22,735 bases of DNA. It comes from BQJU01 sp964015035 (lineage in GTDB: Bacteria; Bacteroidota; Bacteroidia; Chitinophagales; Saprospiraceae). Numbering within the stretch: position 1 is the first letter of the stretch; every line of letters starts with the position of its first letter. The notes beneath the pieces are model-generated. The model ran no database searches, was not told where the DNA came from, and was given only the letters and a program-made list of their open reading frames with translations. Positions 8,096 to 14,987 of this stretch are shown piece after piece. The stretch is from positions 1 to 22,735 of the forward strand of contig CAXHCA010000117.1 in NCBI GenBank assembly GCA_964015035.1. Direction: 5' to 3'. Position numbers and translations under genes: made by a program.

Positions 8096-10678
8096 TCAAG
8101 GGTTCACAACAATCCGTTGTGTGGTCATTTTTTCCTGATTTTGAATCCGGACAAAATAGCTTCCGGCAGGAATATTGCCCAGTGAAACTTCAGCCACCAT
8201 GCCGGCCGTGACCTGATAGTTTTGCTGCAGCACCTTTGCGCCAAGGTGACTGTACAATTCGACGGTTGTTGTGCCCACTTCGGCACCAAATTGGATATTG
8301 AAAGAATGCCGACAAAGTGTTGGATATACTGTCGTCTGCCTTGAAGAAGTATTGGCTACAGCCTCCTCCAAAATAGCCTGATAAGCTACCGGTTGAAACA
8401 AATAACGATCCGTAACTTCCGGATTTGTAGCCAGCAGGGTATTATCACCTTCAATGAAGAGCTCCGCAACCTCAGAAAACAGAATTTCTCCCTGACAGAT
8501 CACCCGTGCCCGCACCAACACCGTTTTATCTGATGCACTGTGCAGAGGTGGCGTAGGATATACTTCGTCCGTTGCTCCGGGGATATTTAACCAGGGGGTG
8601 AATTCCGTACGAAACTGCCATTGTATCCCATTACCTCCCCAGTCGACCAAAGTAAAAGTAGTCGTCTCTCCCGATAAAATATGATCGGGATCCACCAGTG
8701 CTACTCCTCCCGCACATTGAATGGGATCAATAAAGAAAATATCCTCGGTCATACAGCCGTGGGCATCACGAATTTGCACCAAATAGGCTCCTTCCAAAAG
8801 GTCATACACGCAATGGCCATTACCGATCGCGGCATTGTTTGCCAGATTAAACCAACGGATCGTAAATGGTGCAGTTCCACCGGTTGGTTCCACACAAGCA
8901 TATTCCCCAAATTGGTCAAAATCGAGATTACTCATCAGTCCTTCCGCTTCTTCAATCACAACCGTTATGGTGGCTGTACACTGATCTGCATCAGATACAT
9001 TAATGGTATAAGTGCCCGCTGGCAGGTCTTCAAACAGGGCTGTTCCATCATCTGAAGTCATAACAATGGTGCCCAAAGCAAAGGTATAAGGAGCTTCGCC
9101 ATTTGTTGCTCTAACTTTGATGGCACCATCGGCTACTCCATTACAACTGACATTGCGGCTTTCGACTTCAACGGCCAGGCTTCCCGGCTCTGGAATATGA
9201 ATGCGAATCAGACGATAGCAACCATCACTATCAACCACCAGCACCAGATAGCGGCCAGGAGGAATGTCTTCCACACAACGCACAAATGGATCTGCTCCGG
9301 TATTTTGAAAATCAAGATCATCGGTTGGGGTAGCCCCGTCGATTTCGGGTGCTCCATCAGCATTAAATTGCACAGTTGGCAGCACATTGGAAGGGGTATT
9401 CCAATACCAGACATACACATCGTAAGGTTGATTGCCTCCATTGATATACAAACAACCATCTACCTGATCGGCACAGGCCTCACTGGTAATATCGAAGGTT
9501 ACTTCCAATGAATTGCTATCCGGAATATGGACCGGCAAAACAGTGTAGCAGCCATTGGCATCGACCACAATCACCAGATAATGACCGGGAGGAATATTTT
9601 GTGCACAAAAAGGGCTGTTTACACTGGTATTGGGTCCAAATACAAAGTCGGCAGCTGGTTCAGCATTGGGCACATAGGGTACTCCATCGGCATCAAAAAG
9701 CACCTGCACATTAACGTCACCGGGAGCAGGATCATGCCAAACGTAGGGGTGATAAGGCGGCACGCCACCACTAACATACAAACAACCATCTACCCCATCC
9801 TCACAGGAAGAACTGGTAATTTCAAACTCCGCTTCCAGGCCTGAATTTGCATTGATAATTACCGTTTCGCTAAGCGTACAGTCACTGCTATCACGGGTCG
9901 TCACGATATAGGTTCCCGGAACCAAATTATCAAAACAACCTTCGGTACCAACGATGCCAACCGTCAAGGGCGAATTGGAGATGAACGTAAAATACGGAGG
10001 TGTTCCTTCACTGATGGCAAAACAAATGCTTCCGGCAACATTATCAGAGCAAGAAGGCTGAACAACGGTCAGCGTTCTATCAATCGGTTCGCCACTGGAA
10101 ATGTCCCAGCAGCCCCTTCCAATACAGACGTCATCAATATTGGTGACGGAGACGCAATAGGTTCCCGGAGATAGATTCTCAATATCTTCCGTATCAGCCG
10201 CAAAGCCATTTGGGCCTTCCCAATTATAAAAAATGGGAGCAATATCGATGGGGATATGCAGGTCAATTGAACCGCCTATATTGTTGTTACATCCTCCCTG
10301 TTGTACAGTTGCTTCCAGATAATAGTCGATAGCGGGCAGCATAGCGGTCACTGTACCGGTACAGCCGTTGGCGTCCGTTACTTCAATGGTATAATTTCCG
10401 GGATTCAGTTCCGCAAAACAAAGCGAAACCTCTACCGAAGGATCAATTTGCGGTTCTCCATTCAGGGTAATCGTCAGGGGCAGGGTAGCGTCGGTGACTT
10501 CAATGCATACTTCCCAGCCTTCACAGTGGGGAATGGTTTCCAATAGGTTAACTTCCAGGTCACAGTCCACGGCCAGGCGTGGCTGAATAAACTGGACGGT
10601 GGGAGCTTGTGCAAAAGACGTTGCCGCGAAGAGGACAAACAAAAAGAGCAGCGTAAGGTGTTTGGTCATCTTGTACAT
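8096..10678 (-). CDS. SprB-like repeat protein with divergent T9SS sorting domain
   Basis: The 860-residue product has a signal peptide (MTKHLTLLFLFVLFAATSFAQ when started at the second ATG, 10669; the first ATG is at 10678). It is built from about seven SprB-type modules with the marks 'C..G..G.I', 'G..PY.' and 'LxPGTYxVxVxDxxGC'. Two adjacent modules carry a long extra loop ('ADGxP...A.P..D..F') and are clearly a tandem duplication. Near the C-terminus an Ig-like part (about 655-735) precedes a beta domain with 'VELYSHLGAKVL' and 'NIPAGSYFVRIQNQEKMTTQRIVV', the layout of a type A sorting domain. Its usual 'YPNP' opening is replaced by 'VYPTLCRHSFN', so export is likely but the motif is atypical. 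A surface adhesin or filament role is inferred. Confidence 0.83.
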   Translation of the reverse strand: MYKMTKHLTLLFLFVLFAATSFAQAPTVQFIQPRLAVDCDLEVNLLETIPHCEGWEVCIEVTDATLPLTITLNGEPQIDPSVEVSLCFAELNPGNYTIEVTDANGCTGTVTAMLPAIDYYLEATVQQGGCNNNIGGSIDLHIPIDIAPIFYNWEGPNGFAADTEDIENLSPGTYCVSVTNIDDVCIGRGCWDISSGEPIDRTLTVVQPSCSDNVAGSICFAISEGTPPYFTFISNSPLTVGIVGTEGCFDNLVPGTYIVTTRDSSDCTLSETVIINANSGLEAEFEITSSSCEDGVDGCLYVSGGVPPYHPYVWHDPAPGDVNVQVLFDADGVPYVPNAEPAADFVFGPNTSVNSPFCAQNIPPGHYLVIVVDANGCYTVLPVHIPDSNSLEVTFDITSEACADQVDGCLYINGGNQPYDVYVWYWNTPSNVLPTVQFNADGAPEIDGATPTDDLDFQNTGADPFVRCVEDIPPGRYLVLVVDSDGCYRLIRIHIPEPGSLAVEVESRNVSCNGVADGAIKVRATNGEAPYTFALGTIVMTSDDGTALFEDLPAGTYTINVSDADQCTATITVVIEEAEGLMSNLDFDQFGEYACVEPTGGTAPFTIRWFNLANNAAIGNGHCVYDLLEGAYLVQIRDAHGCMTEDIFFIDPIQCAGGVALVDPDHILSGETTTFTLVDWGGNGIQWQFRTEFTPWLNIPGATDEVYPTPPLHSASDKTVLVRARVICQGEILFSEVAELFIEGDNTLLATNPEVTDRYLFQPVAYQAILEEAVANTSSRQTTVYPTLCRHSFNIQFGAEVGTTTVELYSHLGAKVLQQNYQVTAGMVAEVSLGNIPAGSYFVRIQNQEKMTTQRIVVNP
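9183..9845 (-). repeat. Tandem duplicated module inside the SprB-like gene
   Basis: Two in-frame units of about 330 bp (roughly 9183-9515 and 9516-9845) encode near-parallel blocks beginning 'SLEVTFDIT' and 'GLEAEFEIT'. Both contain 'DGCLY', 'VDxxGCY' and a closing 'HIP' turn. The boundaries are approximate because the units have diverged. Confidence 0.7.
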
Positions 10679-10689
10679 AGGTCAAACAT

Positions 10690-10723
10690 TTTGGTTCGTG
10701 AAAGAATGTTATTTCGAACCAAA
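10690..10723. repeat. Perfect inverted repeat upstream of the SprB-like gene
   Basis: TTTGGTTCG (10690-10698) and CGAACCAAA (10715-10723) are perfect 9-bp arms around a 16-nt spacer. They lie 12-45 bp upstream of the first ATG of the gene ending at 8096. Possible readings are an operator for a dimeric regulator or a hairpin in the leader. No T-tract follows, so a terminator is unlikely. Confidence 0.45.
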
Positions 10724-10763
10724 GATCTGACAAAGCTGGGGAGGATTCAATTGAGAGTTTGGG

Positions 10764-10778
10764 AAAACGTAGGAGTCC
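10764..10778 (+). repeat. Second copy of the leader 15-mer
   Basis: AAAACGTAGGAGTCC occurs here and at 3142-3156, where it contains the AGGAG ribosome binding site of the gene at 3160. In both places TTTG lies two bases upstream. Here the sequence is followed by an ATG at 10791 and a stop four codons later, so no gene is served. It is probably the broken 5' end of a lost + strand gene or a dispersed leader motif. Confidence 0.5.
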
Positions 10779-10797
10779 GATCTAATTAAAATGAGAC

Positions 10798-10948
10798 TTA
10801 CTTGATGACTATTTCCGCTTGAATATCGATTCGGAATCCGTAGGTTTGAAAAAAGCGCTTGTTCTCAGCGTTTAGAATACTGAAAGCCCCAGAGTGTGGT
10901 CGTTGATATTTCTTTGCCTTCCATGTTTCAAGATAAAATCTCAAACAA
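10798..10948 (-). pseudogene. Relic of a second PD-(D/E)XK-like nuclease gene (3' end)
   Basis: The - strand frame ending at the TAA at 10798-10800 has no in-frame ATG. Its last 24 codons share 19 residues with the C-terminus of the nuclease at 18104-18601, including NKRFFQTYGFR and a QAEIV tail. At the DNA level 35 bases in a row are identical (10829-10863 and 18135-18169). Similarity fades upstream of about 10875, perhaps reaching 10905. The frame then runs into the stop region of the lipoprotein gene. The catalytic part is absent, so this is a dead 3' fragment. No remnant of the partner ATPase was seen nearby. Confidence 0.72.
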
Positions 10949-11383
10949 TCACTCTAAGTATCCTTCGAAAGAACCAATAGTACCGCACTTGTAGGGAAAG
11001 CTAATATAAAGAGTCTTACTATCAAAATAACAATACAATCCTGTTAACTCATCACTAACATAGATGACAGCTATAGAGTCTTCAAAAATTTGACATCGGT
11101 AAGGATTTAAAAAGCTGGTATCGAGTTCATTACTGATTGTCCCTAAGGTGATCTTCGCATCTTGACCAATGATTTCAACACTGGCTTCTGCTACCGGAAA
11201 GGACATCTCCGCTGGAATAGCATTGCAAACAAAAAAAGTACCGGCAAAGGTACCGGAGGTCATGATAGATTTGACCTGGTCACACAATTCATCAGGAGAT
11301 AATATCGGATCATCTTCCGGATTGCAGGCAATGGATAAAACAAGGCAGTAGGCCAGGATAATAGAATTTATAATCAATTTCAT
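10949..11383 (-). CDS. Small lipoprotein
   Basis: The 144-residue product has a signal peptide with a good lipobox (LSIAC, Cys 20) followed by the acidic NPEDDP. Acidic residues just after the lipidated Cys are a known mark of surface-exported lipoproteins in Bacteroidota. The mature part is a small beta-rich domain with four Cys residues beyond the lipid one (DELCDQ, FFVCNA, YRCQI, LYCYF) and a fifth in 'YKCGTIG'. I recognise no family. Its ATG lies four bases downstream of the stop of the barrel-protein gene, so the two form an operon, probably driven by the promoter at 12112. The 3' end abuts the nuclease relic. Confidence 0.72.
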   Translation of the reverse strand: MKLIINSIILAYCLVLSIACNPEDDPILSPDELCDQVKSIMTSGTFAGTFFVCNAIPAEMSFPVAEASVEIIGQDAKITLGTISNELDTSFLNPYRCQIFEDSIAVIYVSDELTGLYCYFDSKTLYISFPYKCGTIGSFEGYLE

Positions 11384-11387
11384 GGCA

Positions 11388-12080
11388 TTAACGAATTAGA
11401 TACGATATGAATAAATTAAATGCCCGCCTGTTTCCAATTGTATTGGTCAGCTGTAAAGTATCCGGTATAAAATAGTATGCTGCACCACAACCTAAATGTA
11501 AGCTATTTTTCCCAATATTTGCCAGGCGATACGACACTACTAAGTCTAAAGCTAAGTTTTGTCGGGCCAATTCTGATGCAGCATGTTTTTCGAGTGATAA
11601 ATCGGCAGAATTAGTATGTCCTAGTATTGTTTCTATTGTCAAATCTTGTGGAAAAACCCTTTCATATATTACTTGTGGACTGATACTAATTAAGCCATCA
11701 AAAAAAGAAAACTGCCAACCCAAAAGTGCCCCCACCGAAGGTGCTTTCTCTTGCGATACGATCATAGACTTGGTATTGGCCAGAATATCTTCTGTAAAAA
11801 CGAGGCCTTCTATTTGGTGCATATACCGAATACTTGCATAGCTAATTCCAACACATATGGCGTGTTTATCTGATAGTTCAAATTTAGACACTAAACGTGC
11901 CGATGGACCTATTTGGGGAGAAATGGATTGTCTATTATTGAAAAATAATGTTGCATTATTGTCTCCAAAGGAAGAATTTGAAATATTTATACCCGTGCTT
12001 ATTTCAACCTGAAAAGCTTGAGCTGATAAACAGGCGGAGCTGAAGAAAACATATACGGCCAGTATTATTAAGTTACGCAT
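11388..12080 (-). CDS. Outer-membrane beta-barrel protein
   Basis: The 230-residue product has a signal peptide (MRNLIILAVYVFFSSACLSAQ) followed by alternating polar/hydrophobic strands typical of a small outer-membrane barrel ('FQVEISTGINISNSSFG', 'ARLVSKFELSDKHAICVGISYAS', 'LALDLVVSYRLANIG', 'LHLGCGAAYYF'). It ends NLFISYLIR, a strand of alternating aromatics that may act as the barrel-insertion signal. The length suits an 8-10 strand barrel of the PorT/OMP_b-brl type; the exact family is not certain. It is the first gene of a two-gene operon with the lipoprotein at 10949. A complex of the two in the outer membrane is plausible but inferred. Confidence 0.75.
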   Translation of the reverse strand: MRNLIILAVYVFFSSACLSAQAFQVEISTGINISNSSFGDNNATLFFNNRQSISPQIGPSARLVSKFELSDKHAICVGISYASIRYMHQIEGLVFTEDILANTKSMIVSQEKAPSVGALLGWQFSFFDGLISISPQVIYERVFPQDLTIETILGHTNSADLSLEKHAASELARQNLALDLVVSYRLANIGKNSLHLGCGAAYYFIPDTLQLTNTIGNRRAFNLFISYLIR

Positions 12081-12111
12081 GGTCTTGAAGTTTGTATTAA
12101 TTGAATAATAT

Positions 12112-12119
12112 CAAAAATA
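12112..12119 (-). promoter_or_regulatory. -7 promoter match for the barrel/lipoprotein operon
   Basis: Read on the - strand this is TATTTTTG, an exact fit to TAnnTTTG. It sits 31 bp before the ATG at 12080, giving a leader of about 25 nt, and just after the preceding gene's terminator hairpin. Confidence 0.5.
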
Positions 12120-12123
12120 AGCC

Positions 12124-12157
12124 ATGTTCCCCAAAAGGTGTTTCTTTCGGGGAACAT
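12124..12157 (-). terminator. Hairpin terminator after the type B cargo gene
   Basis: ATGTTCCCC (12124-12132) pairs perfectly with GGGGAACAT (12149-12157). After one mismatch the stem continues with AAAG/CTTT around a GTGTTT loop. On the - strand it lies 14 bases after the stop at 12172 and is followed by a T-rich run (GGCTTATTTTTG), which also contains the next promoter. Confidence 0.7.
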
Positions 12158-12171
12158 AGCTCGTTAGAAAG

Positions 12172-14943
12172 TTAAAGAGTAAGTGTTATATCTCCAGCAA
12201 TAAGAGTTTCACCTGTAGTACCACAATGTTCTGTTTCATCATCGCAAACACACGGAGGATTACCATTGGTCACTTCCCAGCAGCTTTTTACGGTTAGAGT
12301 ATAGACAAAGACGCCAGGGTTAAGTGGCGTTCCATTCACTGTACCATCCCAAGCTATCTCAGCGCCTGTAAGACCGGGACCGTTGACACCAGCGACTTGA
12401 GTTGATTCAAAGACCAAGCCTCCCTGACGGTGGAAAATCTTAAGCTCTAAACTATAAATACTAGTTTCTTCTGTAACTGTGGTTTCATCACAAACATTTG
12501 TTTGAGGGGAAGAAAAAGAGGCAATGTACGGCCTCCATTCGTCATTGATGCCATTTCCGTTAGGTGAAATATTTAGTGGTATATACATCCTCCAGGGATT
12601 GAAAAACGGGGAAGCAGCCACTGGAAATATTTTCATTCTTTTAGAACAAAATTCATTACCATAAAGACAATCTTCATCAAACCCGTTTGCCTGCGAATAA
12701 TCAATTTCAACGACAATTTCTAAATCCGTATCACTTTCTCTACTAATTTCGCCAACAAAAAATTTCTGACCATCTGCATTTTCTTCAACAAAATTCACAC
12801 TGAAAATTTCGTCTGTATTTCTGTCTTGTAAATATACATTGATAACACTGGTCTGGACATCCACTAAGAAATCCAAAATAATATCAACAGTGTAACTACA
12901 GTAATCTATTGTTTTTTCAAAACTAATCTCATAACCATCAGAAAAATCGACTGCTACCTGATCTGTATAGAGACATCCCTCCGGCGTAAGTACTTCAACG
13001 CTATATGATTGCTCTAATACCACATCAGTCCATCTAGTTCTGTCTATAATAGGAAATTGAGCAGTTGGGTCAGTAAAAAATTGCCCAGGTGTCCAAATGA
13101 CATTGCAATTATTACAGTTGTTTGTACCTAGAATCATTGGTTGCTGTTCTGCATTACAAACAATCAGGTAATCACAGTAATCTACTTCATAGGCCCCACA
13201 GATAAGACTGTAATCCCTACTATCTTCGGCGGTAGCACAGTCATTAATCGCTGTAAATGTTACCCTTATATCCTGCGGACAATCTATTTTGAAATTTGAA
13301 TTAGCTTCATATATGCTTTCAACATCTTCTAATATTGCTTCATAACCAATGGTTTGATCCAATGTAACAATTTCGTATTCATTGCCAAAGGCGTCAATTT
13401 TTGCAATACGCCATTCGTATTGAGTATATCCTCCACCCATTGCTTCTACTGTTATCACTTGATTTGAGCAGGTCACGTCATTTCCACTTAGACTGACCAG
13501 CGGTGTCACATCTTCTAAACTAGAACATAAACCATCAATATATGCATAGCCATAATGGCCCCCAAAACTGCAATCGGAAGCAATAAACTCAATACAAACT
13601 TCTTGCCCGATAAAAGTAGACAAATCCAGATTTACGCAAGTCCATCCTTTATATTTGATACCATTATTATCTGTTATAAGAAACGGATCATTGGATATTG
13701 TTTTGTCTTCTGCGATTACGTTTGTAGGATTATTACTTGGGAAAACTTTATACTGGAAGAATGGCTTATTTATCTCCTGATGAGCCGCATCATCAGGGTT
13801 TTCTAATACTAATGCATATATGAAATATAAATCTTGGTTATTAGCATCAATATCAAGGCAATAAGTTAAACGTTCTGCCGTCCCAGATTCCGGCATACTA
13901 CCATCCAAATCAATTGACCCTAAACGGGCAACAAACATTCCTAAAGCGGGATATTGTCCGTCTATTGCCGTTACTATAGGGTCTTGGAACGTCGCTGTCG
14001 GGAAAATTTTGTGCCTAGGTTCAGCAATCGTTAAATTAGAAAAGACTGGTGATCCATCTGCATTGAAGGTTTGTCCTCCGGTCCAGCCGGTAAAATCTCC
14101 CTCTTCAAAACCTCCGTTAAAACAGTCCCCGTGTATTCCTCTTGGAGCGCTTAAATTTATCCTTTCCATTTCTACAGGACATTGCCCTTTAGTTGCAACT
14201 ACTGCATATTCTCCTTCAGGTAAATTGTCGAAGCATTTTAGTCCATTTCCATTATGCGGATACCAGGTAATTCCACCATCAATGCTTATATGATCTGCAT
14301 TGGTCGCCCGAACACAAATTTTACCATCATTACAATACGCGCAAGTTGGTTTATGAGGAAATACACTAAAAGAACTTACCTTACAAGAATAGTCATCACA
14401 ATCAGTAAAACCATCGAAATCATTATCTACCCCATCATTACAGATTTCTAAAAAGATTAAATCGATACCTATAATATCAATTTCCTCAAGAGCCAGAACC
14501 CCTGTTCCTGTTTTCTGTATGCGAACATATCGACCAAGAGTTTCAGGAATTGTAATTATTTGCCCTGCGTAAGCATCTGTTGTAACATGGAAATACTCAA
14601 CACTATTATCTGCTAATAGATCAGCAATATCAGATGAATAAAAAGGAACCTTTGATATAAATATATAATATCCTTCTATTGGAGAATAATGCCACAAGCG
14701 AATACCTTGTATTTTATAACCGGCTTCCATATCAACGTCCAGCCAAGGGTTGTCCTCTAATTCAGTTTCAGCTCTTTGACCATTTCCCTGTTGGTCATCA
14801 ATTGCATACTGGGGCAAGTTGTTGCCCTTTACGGATGATAATGAGACAGCGAAATTTAACTTATTAATAACTCCTACATTATATTGTGCAAATAAGTTGC
14901 AAATAAAAAATAGCATTAGAAAAGAGGTGAATAAATTTTTCAT
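12172..14943 (-). CDS. Multidomain cell-surface protein with T9SS type B (CHU_C) domain
   Basis: From the ATG at 14943 the product has 923 residues; the frame is open further upstream, but that extension enters the insertion sequence. In order: a signal peptide (MKNLFTSFLMLFFICNLFAQ); a discoidin/F5-8C-like beta domain (about 24-160, with 'NPWLDVDM' and 'RYVRIQKTGTGVLALEEIDIIG'); a Ca-binding MopE/thrombospondin-3-like motif (NDGVDNDFDGFTDCDD, 169-184); a Cys-rich SprB-like module; and a jelly-roll-like region opening 'NGGFEEGDFTGWTGG' (about 276-490). Several more Cys-rich beta modules follow. The last 105 residues (LNISPNGNGINDEWRPY, 'LKIFHRQGGLVFES', 'NPGVFVYTLTV', ending GDITLTL) are the gliding-motility-associated C-terminal domain that directs type B T9SS export. 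Carbohydrate or matrix binding is inferred from the N-terminal domains. Confidence 0.85.
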   Translation of the reverse strand: MKNLFTSFLMLFFICNLFAQYNVGVINKLNFAVSLSSVKGNNLPQYAIDDQQGNGQRAETELEDNPWLDVDMEAGYKIQGIRLWHYSPIEGYYIFISKVPFYSSDIADLLADNSVEYFHVTTDAYAGQIITIPETLGRYVRIQKTGTGVLALEEIDIIGIDLIFLEICNDGVDNDFDGFTDCDDYSCKVSSFSVFPHKPTCAYCNDGKICVRATNADHISIDGGITWYPHNGNGLKCFDNLPEGEYAVVATKGQCPVEMERINLSAPRGIHGDCFNGGFEEGDFTGWTGGQTFNADGSPVFSNLTIAEPRHKIFPTATFQDPIVTAIDGQYPALGMFVARLGSIDLDGSMPESGTAERLTYCLDIDANNQDLYFIYALVLENPDDAAHQEINKPFFQYKVFPSNNPTNVIAEDKTISNDPFLITDNNGIKYKGWTCVNLDLSTFIGQEVCIEFIASDCSFGGHYGYAYIDGLCSSLEDVTPLVSLSGNDVTCSNQVITVEAMGGGYTQYEWRIAKIDAFGNEYEIVTLDQTIGYEAILEDVESIYEANSNFKIDCPQDIRVTFTAINDCATAEDSRDYSLICGAYEVDYCDYLIVCNAEQQPMILGTNNCNNCNVIWTPGQFFTDPTAQFPIIDRTRWTDVVLEQSYSVEVLTPEGCLYTDQVAVDFSDGYEISFEKTIDYCSYTVDIILDFLVDVQTSVINVYLQDRNTDEIFSVNFVEENADGQKFFVGEISRESDTDLEIVVEIDYSQANGFDEDCLYGNEFCSKRMKIFPVAASPFFNPWRMYIPLNISPNGNGINDEWRPYIASFSSPQTNVCDETTVTEETSIYSLELKIFHRQGGLVFESTQVAGVNGPGLTGAEIAWDGTVNGTPLNPGVFVYTLTVKSCWEVTNGNPPCVCDDETEHCGTTGETLIAGDITLTL

Positions 14944-14978
14944 ATCAGAGTGATTATTTAAACTTTGAGAGAACGGGT

Positions 14979-14986
14979 TATTTTTG
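14979..14986 (+). promoter_or_regulatory. Possible promoter supplied by host flank to the transposase
   Basis: TATTTTTG matches TAnnTTTG on the + strand and overlaps the left target duplication. It lies 41 bp before the transposase ATG. The copy at the right end (CCATTTTTG) lacks the TA. Confidence 0.3.
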
Positions 14987-14987
14987 T
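14980..14987. repeat. Target site duplication, left copy
   Basis: ATTTTTGT directly precedes the left inverted repeat and is repeated exactly at 16245-16252. Eight bases is the usual duplication length for the ISL3 family. Confidence 0.9.

Noticed and set aside
9183..9845. Possible CRISPR-like repeat array
   Set aside because: The repeats are two long in-frame protein modules, not short repeats with unique spacers.
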